Shown: in pieces, positions 1 to 8,093 of the stretch
How the letters are laid out: each line of letters opens with the position of its first letter
Position numbering within the stretch: position 1 is the first letter of the stretch
From: Pseudoduganella namucuonensis
GTDB taxonomy: Bacteria > Pseudomonadota > Gammaproteobacteria > Burkholderiales > Burkholderiaceae_D
Assembly: GCF_900116645.1 (NCBI RefSeq)
Contig: NZ_FPBO01000014.1
Location: forward strand, 93,608-157,607
DNA length: 64,000 nt
Direction: 5' to 3'
Translations under genes and position numbers: made by a program
Notes under the pieces: generated by a model
Seen by the model: only the letters and a program-made list of their open reading frames with translations
What the model was told of the DNA's origin: nothing
The model's database searches: none

Positions 1-761
1 TCGCATTCGACGCTGTGGCGCTCGCCCCCCGCGTCTTGATAGGCCAGCGTGCGCACGCCGTCCTCGGCGTCGCCGCCGATCTCCAGCGGCGTCACGCCGG
101 ACAGCACCGGCACGCCCGCCTTGCGCAGCGCGGAGATGTAGGACATGCCCAGGCGCAGCAGCCCGGGACGGGCCAGCAGCTTGGGCAGGGCCGCCGCCTG
201 GTGCCGCAGGCGCGAGGTGTCCAGCACGGCGGCGATGGAGGCGCCGGCCTTCAGGTACTGGTAGGCCACCAGGTAGAGCAGCGGCCCGCTGCCGAGGAAC
301 ACCACGCGGCGGCCGACCGAGCAGGCCTGCGACTTGAGCGCGATCTGCGCCGCGCCCAGGCTGAACACGCCGGCCAGCTCCCAGCCGGGCACCGGCATCA
401 GGCGGTCGGTGGCGCCGGAGCAGATCAGCAGCGCGTCGTAGGGCAGGCGCTCGTTGCGGCCGTCGCGCACCGCGTGCACCTCGCCGTCGGCGATGTTCCA
501 GGCCAGCGTCTCGGGGCGGTAGTCGATCTTGCCGCGCAAGGCGTCGAAGCCGCGGTGCAGGCTCTCGGCGCGCGCCGCCTCGCTGCCGTACAGCGTGGCG
601 TAGCCGCGGGTGAAGTGCGCCGGCTGGCGGCGGTAGATCTGGCCGCCGTCGCGGCGTCCCTCGTCGATGACGACGGGACGCAGGCCCGCCGCCACCAGCT
701 CCTCGGCGGCGCGCACCCCGGCCGGTCCGGCGCCGATCACGATTACGCGAGCTTCAGCCAT
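1..761 (-). CDS. FAD/NAD(P)-dependent oxidoreductase, HcnB/OoxA-like subunit (3' end outside the window)
   Basis: About 252 residues are visible; the C-terminus lies beyond the window edge. The N-terminus has a dinucleotide fold (VIVIGAGPAG, residues 6-15), and a second Rossmann motif (FLGSGPLL) sits near residue 155, the two-domain layout of pyridine-nucleotide-disulphide oxidoreductases. In HcnABC, octopine/nopaline oxidase and related amine dehydrogenases this subunit works with a small [2Fe-2S] subunit and a DadA/PuuB-type FAD subunit. The start codon overlaps the end of the [2Fe-2S] gene by 19 nt, and the FAD subunit opens the same operon. The substrate cannot be read from sequence; an amine, imino acid or opine is the family expectation. 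Confidence 0.8.
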   Translation of the reverse strand, partial: MAEARVIVIGAGPAGVRAAEELVAAGLRPVVIDEGRRDGGQIYRRQPAHFTRGYATLYGSEAARAESLHRGFDALRGKIDYRPETLAWNIADGEVHAVRDGRNERLPYDALLICSGATDRLMPVPGWELAGVFSLGAAQIALKSQACSVGRRVVFLGSGPLLYLVAYQYLKAGASIAAVLDTSRLRHQAAALPKLLARPGLLRLGMSYISALRKAGVPVLSGVTPLEIGGDAEDGVRTLAYQDAGGERHSVEC

Positions 762-1051
762 GCCGCCTCCGTGTTCCGTGTGATGATCTGCAGGCCGTCG
801 CGCACCTCGGTCGAGCAGGCGCGCAGGCGTTCGCCGTCGGCGGTCCATACCCAGCAATCCTGGCAGGCGCCCATCAGGCAAAAGCCGGCGCGGCGGCCTT
901 CGCCGAACTCGGAGGTGCGCAGCGCGCGGGCGGCGTTCAGCATGGCGACCAGCAGCGTGTCGCCTTGCAGCGCGGTGGCCGGCGCGCCATCGATGGTGAA
1001 GCTGACCGGCTCCCTGGCGGTCTCCGCCAGGCGGACAAATCGTGAATTCAT
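743..1051 (-). CDS. (2Fe-2S)-binding small subunit, HcnA-like
   Basis: 102 residues. A plant-ferredoxin-like cluster motif is visible as C-x4-C-x2-C (CLMGACQDC), with a fourth cysteine in LRACSTEV. HcnA-type subunits carry electrons between the FAD subunits of heterotrimeric amino acid or opine dehydrogenases at the membrane. The ATG overlaps the stop of the ABC ATPase gene by 4 nt (ATGA) and the 3' end overlaps the next FAD subunit, so translation is probably coupled. The start is the only ATG before the conserved VSFTIDG strand. Confidence 0.82.
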   Translation of the reverse strand: MNSRFVRLAETAREPVSFTIDGAPATALQGDTLLVAMLNAARALRTSEFGEGRRAGFCLMGACQDCWVWTADGERLRACSTEVRDGLQIITRNTEAAWLKLA

Positions 1052-2916
1052 GCGACTTCTTCCTCGAAACGATGTAAGGGGGATTGCATCTGGACCAGCA
1101 CGGCCGGCGTGTGGTGGCACAGGATTTCGCCGCCGTTGGCCAGCCGCTGGCGCGGCGGCGCCTTGTGGGTGCACAGGCCGTCCACGCGCAGGCTGCAGCG
1201 GGACAGGAAGGTGCATAGCGGCCCGGCATCGGCATCGGCGCCGGGCGCCGAGCCCAGCGCCGGCAGCCGCGTGGCGCCGCGCGCGCACACCCCGTCCAGC
1301 CAGCCTTGCTCCAGCTTGGGCACGGACGAAATCAGCAGGTGCGAATACGGATGGAAGGGCGCCTCGCCCAGCGCCTCGCGCGGCCGCGCCTCGACCTTGC
1401 TGCCGGCGTACAGCACCACGATCTCGTCGCAGATGGCGCGCACCGTGCTGATGTCGTGGCTGATGAACATGTACGACACCTTCAGTTCGCGCCGCAGCTC
1501 GGCCATCAGGTCCAGGATGGCGGCCGCCACCACCGTGTCCAGCGCGGAGGTGATCTCGTCGCACAGGATCAGGTCCGGCTCGGCGGCGAGCGCGCGGGCC
1601 AGGTTGATGCGCTGCTTCTGGCCGCCGGACAGCTCGCCGGGCAGGCGGTTGGCGATGGCGGCGGGCAGGCGCACCAGGTCCAGCAGCGCCAGCACCCGCT
1701 TGCGGCGCGCCTCGCCCTTCAAGCCGTGATAGAAGGCCAGCGGCCGGGCCAGGATGGCGCCGATGGTGTGCGCCGGGTTGAGCGAGGTGTCCGCGTTCTG
1801 GAACACGAACTGCACCCGCTGGTGCATCTCGCGGGTGCGGCCCTGGTCGCAGGAGGGCAGGGCGGCGCCGTCCAGCAGCACCTGGCCGCGGGCGATCGGC
1901 ACCATGCCGGCCACCACCCGCGCCAGCGTGGTCTTGCCCGAGCCGGATTCGCCGATCACGCCCACCGTCGCGCCGCGCGCGATGGTGAGGTTGATGTCGG
2001 TGAGGATGCGCTTGGACGGCAGGCCGTCGCGGCCGACGGGACCGTAGCCGGCCGTCAGGCCGCGTATGTCCAGCAGCGGCGGCGCGCTGCGCGTCAGCTC
2101 CGGTATCTCGATGCCGATGTCGCGCACCACCGGTTCGGCCGCCGCCAGCAGGCTGCGCGTGTAGTCGTGCGCCGGCGCCTCGAGCACCTGGGTGGTGGCG
2201 CCGTCCTCGCGGATCTCGCCGTCGCGCAGCACCACGATGCGGTCGGCCATCTGCGCCACCACCGCCAGGTCGTGCGACACGTAGACGGCGGTGGTGCCGA
2301 GCTGGCGCACCACGTCCTTGAAGGCGCGCAGCACCTCGATCTGGGTGGTCACGTCGAGCGCCGTGGTGGGCTCGTCCAGGATCACCAGCGCCGGGTCGGT
2401 GATGAAGGCCATGGCCGCCATCACGCGCTGCAGCTGGCCGCCGGACACCTGGTGCGGATAGCGCGAACCGAGCCGCTCGGGGTCCGGCAGGGCCAGGGCG
2501 CGGAACAGCTCCACCGCCTTGGCCTCGGCCTGGGCGCGCGGCATGGTGTGGTGGATGGCGGCGCTCTCCACCACCTGGTCCATCAGCGTCTTGGACGGGT
2601 TGAAGGCGGAGGAGGCGCTTTGCGCGATATAGGCCACGGTGCGCCCGCGCAGCGAGGACAGGCCGTCCTGGTTCAACTCCAGCACCTGCAGTTCGCCCAC
2701 CCGCACCGAGCCGCCGGCGATGCGGCAGCCCTGGCGCGCATAGCCCATCAGCGACAGCGCGATGGTGGTCTTGCCGGAGCCGGACTCGCCGATCAGGGCC
2801 AGCACCTCGCCCTGGTTGATGGCGAAGTCCACCCCCTTCACGATGGGGAACTCGACGCCGTCGTCGTTGCGCGCGACCACGCGCAGGCCTTGTACTTGCA
2901 CTAACGGTTTCATCAT
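1048..2916 (-). CDS. Fused dipeptide/oligopeptide-type ABC transporter ATPase (DppD-DppF-like)
   Basis: 622 residues with two complete ABC domains. Domain 1 has Walker A GESGSGKTT (about residue 41), signature VSGGQLQR and Walker B LVILDEPTTALD. Domain 2 has Walker A GESGSGKTT (about residue 323), signature LSGGQKQR and Walker B LILCDEITSALD. A C-terminal Opp/Dpp-type tail holds several cysteines (CTFLSRCSLRVDGLC), as expected for the cysteine-rich extension of this family. It powers import through the two permeases encoded just upstream. It overlaps the permease gene by 4 nt. Operons of this family often encode the two ATPases separately; here they are one chain. Confidence 0.9.
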   Translation of the reverse strand: MMKPLVQVQGLRVVARNDDGVEFPIVKGVDFAINQGEVLALIGESGSGKTTIALSLMGYARQGCRIAGGSVRVGELQVLELNQDGLSSLRGRTVAYIAQSASSAFNPSKTLMDQVVESAAIHHTMPRAQAEAKAVELFRALALPDPERLGSRYPHQVSGGQLQRVMAAMAFITDPALVILDEPTTALDVTTQIEVLRAFKDVVRQLGTTAVYVSHDLAVVAQMADRIVVLRDGEIREDGATTQVLEAPAHDYTRSLLAAAEPVVRDIGIEIPELTRSAPPLLDIRGLTAGYGPVGRDGLPSKRILTDINLTIARGATVGVIGESGSGKTTLARVVAGMVPIARGQVLLDGAALPSCDQGRTREMHQRVQFVFQNADTSLNPAHTIGAILARPLAFYHGLKGEARRKRVLALLDLVRLPAAIANRLPGELSGGQKQRINLARALAAEPDLILCDEITSALDTVVAAAILDLMAELRRELKVSYMFISHDISTVRAICDEIVVLYAGSKVEARPREALGEAPFHPYSHLLISSVPKLEQGWLDGVCARGATRLPALGSAPGADADAGPLCTFLSRCSLRVDGLCTHKAPPRQRLANGGEILCHHTPAVLVQMQSPLHRFEEEVA

Positions 2917-3782
2917 GCGTCCTTCCGCTTGCCGCGCAGGTTGTCGATCAGCAGGTTCACGCCGATGGTCAGCGTGGCGATGGCCAGCGCCGGCATCAGC
3001 ACGGCGGGCGCGCCCTCGGGCAGGCCGCCGATGTTCTCGCGCACCAGCGAGCCCCAGTCGGCCTCCGGCGGCTGCACGCCCAGGCTGAGGAAGGACAGGC
3101 CGCTCAGCAGCAGCACGGTGAACACGAAGCGCAGGCCGAAGTCGGCCAGCACCGGCCGTATCATGTTGGGCAGGATCTCGACGCAGCCGATATAGGCCAT
3201 GCCTTCGCCGCGGGCGCGGGCCGCCTGCACGAATTCCATGGCCTGCACGTTGACGGCCAGCGCGCGGGCGATGCGGTAGGCTCCGGGCAGGAAGCCGATC
3301 GCCGCGGTCAGGATCAGCACCGGCACCGAGGAGCCGAAGGAGGCCACCATCATCAGCGCGAACATCTTGCTGGGGATGGAGATCAGCGCGTCCAGCGCGC
3401 GGCTCAGGCCGGCGTCCGCCCAGCCGCCGGCGACGGCGGCGTACAGGCCGAGCAGGGTGCCGCAGCCGCTGGCCAGCACCGTCGAGGCCAGCGCCAGCGC
3501 CACCGTGTAGCGGGCGCCGTACAGGATGCGGCTGAGCATGTCGCGCCCGAGGTAGTCGGTCCCCAGCGGGAACTGGGCGCTGACGACGCCGAACACCTCG
3601 GGGTCGACGATGGCGGCGGCGTCGTGCGGCGCCATCGCCGGGCCGGCCACGGTGACGACCAGCCAGAACAGCACGATGGCCAGGCCCAGCAGGCCGGAGG
3701 GCGGCAGCGCGGACAGCAGGCGCTTGCCGGGGCGCGCCCGCGCTGGCGCGGACGGAACGGGGGTGAGGGCGGGAGTGGTCAT
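2913..3782 (-). CDS. ABC transporter permease, DppC-like
   Basis: 289 residues. A long N-terminal segment leads into one membrane span, followed by the Opp/Dpp-C hallmark FPLGTDYLGRDMLSRI and five further hydrophobic stretches. The EAA-loop region reads FVQAARARGEGMAYIG followed by EILPNMIRPV. It pairs with the DppB-like protein to form the inner-membrane channel. The ATG overlaps the end of the upstream permease gene by 4 nt (ATGA). No binding-protein gene lies in this operon; see the Tat-exported candidate at 19124-20689. Confidence 0.9.
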   Translation of the reverse strand: MTTPALTPVPSAPARARPGKRLLSALPPSGLLGLAIVLFWLVVTVAGPAMAPHDAAAIVDPEVFGVVSAQFPLGTDYLGRDMLSRILYGARYTVALALASTVLASGCGTLLGLYAAVAGGWADAGLSRALDALISIPSKMFALMMVASFGSSVPVLILTAAIGFLPGAYRIARALAVNVQAMEFVQAARARGEGMAYIGCVEILPNMIRPVLADFGLRFVFTVLLLSGLSFLSLGVQPPEADWGSLVRENIGGLPEGAPAVLMPALAIATLTIGVNLLIDNLRGKRKDA

Positions 3783-4735
3783 ATGTTTCGCAGCCTTGGG
3801 TTGGAGACGATCGCGCAGATGTCGGCCAGCATCACCAGCAGCAGGTAGGCGCCGCAGAAGATCATGGCGCAGGCCTGCACCAGCGGGATGTCGCGGGTGG
3901 TGACGGCGTCGATCATCAGGTTGGCGATGCCGGGATAGTTGAAGATGCTCTCGACGATCAGCACGCCCCCCAGCAGGTAGGACAGGCTGAGGGCGACCGC
4001 GTTGGCGATCGGGCCGATGGCGTTGGGCAGCGCGTGGGTGAGCACGATGCGCACCGGGCGCGCGCCTTTGAGGCGCGCCATCTCGACGTAGGGGGAGCGC
4101 AGCTGGTCGATCACGGCTGCGCGCGTCATGCGCGCCATCTGCGCCACGATCACGCAGCACAGCGTGAACACCGGCATGGCGTAGGCCTTGAGGAACTGGC
4201 CCAGGTTGACGATGTCGGCCGTGTGCGACAGCGCCGACAGCCAGCGCAGCTTGACGGCGAACAGCAGCACCGCCAGCGTGGCGATCAGGAACTCGGGCAC
4301 CGACACCAGCGACACGGCCAGCATGTTCATGCCGCGGTCGAACGGCGAACCGCGGAACATGGCCGAGACGATGCCCAGCGCGAGCGCCAGCGGCACCGAG
4401 ACCAGCGCGGTGGCGCCGGCCAGCACCAGGGAGCTGGGCAGGCGTTTGCCGATCAGTTCCGAGATCGGCTGGCCGTTGACCAGCGAGCTGCCGGCGTCGC
4501 CTTGCAGCATGCCGCCCAGCCAGCGCGCGTAGCGCTCCGGCGCCGGCTGGTCCAGCCCGAACTGGGCCCGCAGCGCCGCCACCGCCTCCGGCGTGGCGGC
4601 CTGGCCCAGCGATTCCTCGGCCGCGTCGCCCGGCAGCAGGTTGGTGATGCCGAACACCACCACGGAGACGATCAGCAGCGTCAGGGCGCCTATGCCCAGG
4701 CGGCTGAGCAGCAGTTTGCCTATAGTTGAATTCAT
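3779..4735 (-). CDS. ABC transporter permease, DppB-like
   Basis: 318 residues, normal for DppB. The N-terminal span (LGIGALTLLIVSVVVFGI) is followed by the conserved NLLPGDAAE and a periplasmic stretch FGLDQPAPERYARW. The EAA loop reads YVEMARLKGARPVRIVLTHALPNAIGP. It forms the channel with the DppC-like permease and is followed directly by that gene (4-nt overlap). It starts 10 nt after the FAD-oxidoreductase stop, so the oxidoreductase and the transporter are one transcription unit. Confidence 0.9.
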   Translation of the reverse strand: MNSTIGKLLLSRLGIGALTLLIVSVVVFGITNLLPGDAAEESLGQAATPEAVAALRAQFGLDQPAPERYARWLGGMLQGDAGSSLVNGQPISELIGKRLPSSLVLAGATALVSVPLALALGIVSAMFRGSPFDRGMNMLAVSLVSVPEFLIATLAVLLFAVKLRWLSALSHTADIVNLGQFLKAYAMPVFTLCCVIVAQMARMTRAAVIDQLRSPYVEMARLKGARPVRIVLTHALPNAIGPIANAVALSLSYLLGGVLIVESIFNYPGIANLMIDAVTTRDIPLVQACAMIFCGAYLLLVMLADICAIVSNPRLRNI

Positions 4736-4745
4736 CCCGGAGGCC

Positions 4746-6020
4746 TCAGTGTAGTTTGTCCTGCAGTTTGTAATAGGCGCCCACCAGCGGCAGGAACCAC
4801 GCTTTGCCGTGATAGCCGGGGATCGCCGGCCAGTCCAGGCCGCGCCACGGATTGCTGTCGGCCTGGCCCGCCATCACCTCGGCCATCTTCTGGCCCATGT
4901 GCACCGACATCTGCACGCCATGGCCGCTGTAGCCCAGCGAATAGAACATGCCCTCGTGTTCGCCCGCCCGCGGCAGGCGGTCGGCCGTCATGTCCACCAG
5001 GCCGCCCCAGCAGTAATCGATGGCGGTGCCGTCCAGCTCCGGGAACAGGCCCACCATGGTGTCGGCCAGGATGCGGCCGCTCTTGGCGTCGGACTTGGGG
5101 TTGGACAGCGCGAAGCGCGCGCGGCCGCCGAACAGCAGGCGGTTGTCCGGCGTGATGCGGAAGTAGTTGCCGATGTTCTTGGTGGTGACGTAGTTGCGCC
5201 GGGTCGGCAGGATGCCGTCGATCAGCGCCGCCGGCAGCGGCGCGGTGGCGATGATGAAGCTGCCCACCGACACCAGGCGCCGGCGGAAGTAGCCGAACGG
5301 TCCCAGGCTGGAATTGCCGGTGGCGAGGAAGACCTGCTGCGCGTCGATGGCGCCGCGCGCCGACGTCAGGCGGTAGCCGCCGGCGGTGCGCTCGATGTTC
5401 TGGACGGCGGCGTCCTGGTAGACGCGGGCGCCGGCGCGCACCGCCGCCTCGGCCAGGCCGACGCCGAATTTACCCATGTGCATCTGGGCGCCCTGGCGCT
5501 GCAGCAGGCCGCCGTGGAAGCCGGTGGCGCGGATCTCGTCGTCCAGGCGCGCGCGCGGTATCAGCTCGATGCCGGGATCGACGCCGTCGCGCAAGCGGTC
5601 GTAGGCGCGCTCCAGCTTGGCGAAATGCTCGGGCTTGGCGGCCAGTTTCAGTTTGCCGCAGCGGTGGAAGTCGCAATCGATGTGTTCCTTCTCGACCAGC
5701 CGTTCGACCGTGTCCACGGCCGCGTCGTAGGCCCGGTAGAAGGCGCGGGCCTGGTCCTCGCCGAGGCGGGCGGCCAGGTCGGCGTAGTCGTGCGCCAGGC
5801 CGGTGTTGCACTGGCCGCCGTTGCGGCCGGAGGCCTCGCCGGCGACGCGGCCCGCCTCCAGCAGCACCACGGAGGCGCCGCGCCTGGCCAGCGCCAGCGC
5901 CGCCGACAGGCCGGTGAAACCGCCGCCCACCACCACGACATCGGCGCGCGGCACCACCGGACCCTGTGCCGCCCCCGTGAAGGGCGGCGCCGTATCGAGC
6001 CAATATGATTCCAGCTTCAT
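4746..6020 (-). CDS. FAD-dependent oxidoreductase, PuuB/OoxB/HcnC-like
   Basis: 424 residues. The Rossmann motif VVVVGGGFTGLSAALAL sits at about residues 29-45, followed by the DAO-family segment GEASGRNGGQ; RNGGQ is typical of gamma-glutamylputrescine oxidase (PuuB) relatives. A C-terminal FAD-binding patch reads FYSLGYSGHGVQMS. The family oxidises C-N bonds of amines or amino acids. It opens the operon that continues with the importer and the other two dehydrogenase subunits. The start at 6020 is chosen over an in-frame ATG at 6053 because GAGGAGCAGGA stands directly before it. The upstream operator at 6157-6177 suggests Lrp-type control. Confidence 0.85.
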   Translation of the reverse strand: MKLESYWLDTAPPFTGAAQGPVVPRADVVVVGGGFTGLSAALALARRGASVVLLEAGRVAGEASGRNGGQCNTGLAHDYADLAARLGEDQARAFYRAYDAAVDTVERLVEKEHIDCDFHRCGKLKLAAKPEHFAKLERAYDRLRDGVDPGIELIPRARLDDEIRATGFHGGLLQRQGAQMHMGKFGVGLAEAAVRAGARVYQDAAVQNIERTAGGYRLTSARGAIDAQQVFLATGNSSLGPFGYFRRRLVSVGSFIIATAPLPAALIDGILPTRRNYVTTKNIGNYFRITPDNRLLFGGRARFALSNPKSDAKSGRILADTMVGLFPELDGTAIDYCWGGLVDMTADRLPRAGEHEGMFYSLGYSGHGVQMSVHMGQKMAEVMAGQADSNPWRGLDWPAIPGYHGKAWFLPLVGAYYKLQDKLH

Positions 6021-6372
6021 TCCTGCTCCTCGCTCATTTGATCTTGGACGCATCGTTCGGGATGCGTTTTGCTAAATCCATTACACCATGGCGGGGGCTG
6101 CGCAATATTCCGTATTGAGCGACCGGCGAGACACAAACGACGGTTTTGACGGGTGGGCGCAGCACACATTGCTGCGCGCGCGCCGGGCCGCGCCCCGCGC
6201 CGAAACGCCGCCTTCCCCCTCGTGGGCGCCCGAAGCAGGATCTACGGTTGGGCGCCGAACAACACAAGCTTGCGTGTGCAACGGCGCCCTCGGCCACATT
6301 AAATGCTGCGGCTTCGGGCGTAGCATTCGGATATGCAGTTTTTATTCCAGTTTACACACAAGGACCCTCGCC
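6021..6372. promoter_or_regulatory. Divergent intergenic control region
   Basis: 352 bp between the FAD-oxidoreductase operon (minus) and an aldehyde dehydrogenase gene (plus), with no convincing gene. It contains the inverted repeat at 6157-6177 and a companion element AAACGACGGTTT at 6134-6145. Nearer the plus-strand gene is a second inverted repeat, AATGCT (6302-6307) and AGCATT (6322-6327). The string AAATGCTGCGG at 6301 recurs at 20827 in the control region of the ABC binding protein. Both flanking promoters probably sit here. Confidence 0.6.
6157..6177 (-). promoter_or_regulatory. Putative Lrp-type operator (site A)
   Basis: Perfect inverted repeat with arms GCGCAGCA and TGCTGCGC around CACAT, centred 147 bp before the FAD-oxidoreductase start. 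Site B at 20806-20816 shares the core, and about 17 of 18 bases of the flanking companion element also match. Regulator assignment is inferred from the Lrp/AsnC gene at 26257-26754. Confidence 0.6.
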
Positions 6373-7845
6373 ATGCATAGTATCGATCCAGACAGCATCC
6401 AGTTCAACCGCGGCCATTTCATCGGGGGGCGCGCGGTCGCGGGAAGAATTGAAATGGACGTGCGCCGGCCGTCGGACAACCGCGTCTACGGCGGCCTGCC
6501 GGTGGCCGACCAGGACCTCGTCGACATGGCCGTGCAGAACGCCTGGACCGCCTTCAAGACCAGCGGCTGGGCCCGGCAGGCGCCGCGCGACCGCGCCCGC
6601 GTGCTGCGCCGCTGGGCGGACCTGATCGAGGCCGACGCCGGCCTGGCGGCGCTGGAGGCGGTGGGCTCGACCCGCCCCATCGCCAACGCCGTCGGCTGGG
6701 ACGTGCCCTTCACCGCCGAGGGCATCCGCTTCTTCGCCGAGTTCGCCGACAAGGTGGGCGGCGACGTGGCCGCCACCCGCGCCGACACCCTGGGCATGAC
6801 GGTGGCCGAGCCGTACGGCGTGATCGGCGCCATCGCGCCGTGGAACTTCCCGCTGGTGATGGCGTCCTGGAAGATAGGGCCGGCGCTGGCGGCCGGCAAC
6901 GCGGTGGTGCTCAAGCCCTCCGAGCTGACGCCGTATTCCGCCGTGCGCCTGGCCGAGCTGGCGATCGAGGCCGGCATGCCGCCCGGGATCTTCAACGTGA
7001 TCCAGGGCGACGGCCGCGTCACCGGCGACGCGCTGGTGCGCCACCCGCGCGTCGCCAAGGTCACCTTCACCGGCTCCACCCGCACCGGCAGCGCCATCAT
7101 GGCCGCCTGCGCGCAGACCGGCACCAAGCCGGTGACGCTGGAACTGGGCGGCAAGAGCCCGCAACTGGTGTTCGCCGACGCGCCCGACCTGGACAAGGTG
7201 GCGCGCATGGTGGCCGGCGCCATCGCCGGCAACGCCGGGCAGGTGTGCGTGGCCGGCTCGCGGCTGATCGTGCAGCGCGAGGTCGCCGAGCGCTTCGTGG
7301 CCGGCGTGAGCCAGGCCTTCGCGGCCATGCGGGCCGGCCACACCTGGCGCGCCGACACCACGCTCTCGCCCATCATCACCCCCGCGGACGCGCAGCGCAT
7401 CGACGGCATGGTGCAGCGCACCGTGCAGGCGGGCGCGCAACTGGCGGCCGGCGGCAAGCTGGCGGCGGTGGAGGGCGAGGGGGCCTACTACGAGCCCACC
7501 ATCCTGACCGGCGTGACCGAGGGCATGGAGGCGGTGCGCGACGAGATCTTCGGCCCGGTGCTGACGGTGCAGGTGTTCGACGACGAGGACGAGGCGCTGG
7601 CCCTGGGCGACCATCCATCGTACGGGCTGGCCGCCGGCGTGCATACCTCGGATATCGGCCGCGCGCTGCGCTGCGCGCAGCGGCTGGAGGCGGGCACGGT
7701 GTGGATAAACCGCTACGGCCGCAGCGACGATTTCGTGCTGCCCACCGGCGGCTTCAAGCGCTCCGGCATGGGCAAGGACCTGGGCCGCCAGGCCTACGAG
7801 GCGAACCTCAGGTTCAAGACCGTGCTGGTGGACTTCATGCGCTAA
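6373..7845 (+). CDS. NAD(P)-dependent aldehyde dehydrogenase
   Basis: 490 residues, full length for the family. Conserved features are the NAD-binding segment IAPWNFPLVMASWKIGPALAAG, FTGSTRTGS, general base Glu257 in LELGGKS and catalytic Cys292 in NAGQVCVAG. The C-terminus has GGFKRSGMGKDLGRQAYEA. It oxidises an aldehyde to the acid; beside a PuuB-like oxidase the natural role is removing the aminoaldehyde that the oxidase releases, which is an inference. The ATG at 6373 precedes the conserved FIGGR strand; longer upstream reading in this frame crosses the promoter region. It is transcribed away from the oxidase operon. Confidence 0.9.
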   Translation: MHSIDPDSIQFNRGHFIGGRAVAGRIEMDVRRPSDNRVYGGLPVADQDLVDMAVQNAWTAFKTSGWARQAPRDRARVLRRWADLIEADAGLAALEAVGSTRPIANAVGWDVPFTAEGIRFFAEFADKVGGDVAATRADTLGMTVAEPYGVIGAIAPWNFPLVMASWKIGPALAAGNAVVLKPSELTPYSAVRLAELAIEAGMPPGIFNVIQGDGRVTGDALVRHPRVAKVTFTGSTRTGSAIMAACAQTGTKPVTLELGGKSPQLVFADAPDLDKVARMVAGAIAGNAGQVCVAGSRLIVQREVAERFVAGVSQAFAAMRAGHTWRADTTLSPIITPADAQRIDGMVQRTVQAGAQLAAGGKLAAVEGEGAYYEPTILTGVTEGMEAVRDEIFGPVLTVQVFDDEDEALALGDHPSYGLAAGVHTSDIGRALRCAQRLEAGTVWINRYGRSDDFVLPTGGFKRSGMGKDLGRQAYEANLRFKTVLVDFMR

Positions 7846-7942
7846 GATCACGTGTTGAAATCGCGCGCTAAAACAGTGCGCCGCGCGCCCGCTGTCGGGC
7901 CGCGCCACCGCCGGCGGCACCGTTCCGGTGCGGCTAGCAAAA

Positions 7943-7992
7943 CGGCAGCAAGTTGTGCTGCCGGGCGGATGGAAAACACATATTTGCGTTTT
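7943..7992 (+). promoter_or_regulatory. Putative Lrp-type operator with companion element (site G)
   Basis: Perfect inverted repeat CGGCAGCA / TGCTGCCG around AGTTG (7943-7963), centred 141 bp before the TonB receptor start at 8094. A companion element with ends AAAAC (7973-7977) and GTTTT (7988-7992) lies about 29 bp closer to the gene. A separate 8-bp inverted repeat, CGATTACA (8002-8009) and TGTAATCG (8035-8042), lies between it and the start codon. Confidence 0.55.
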
Positions 7993-8093
7993 GTGACAGG
8001 GCGATTACAGGATAAACCGGCGATACAGCCGTGATGTAATCGTTAGCAGTAGACGCCTTACCAAGTACATTCACACCTAACTAGGAGTTTGTC

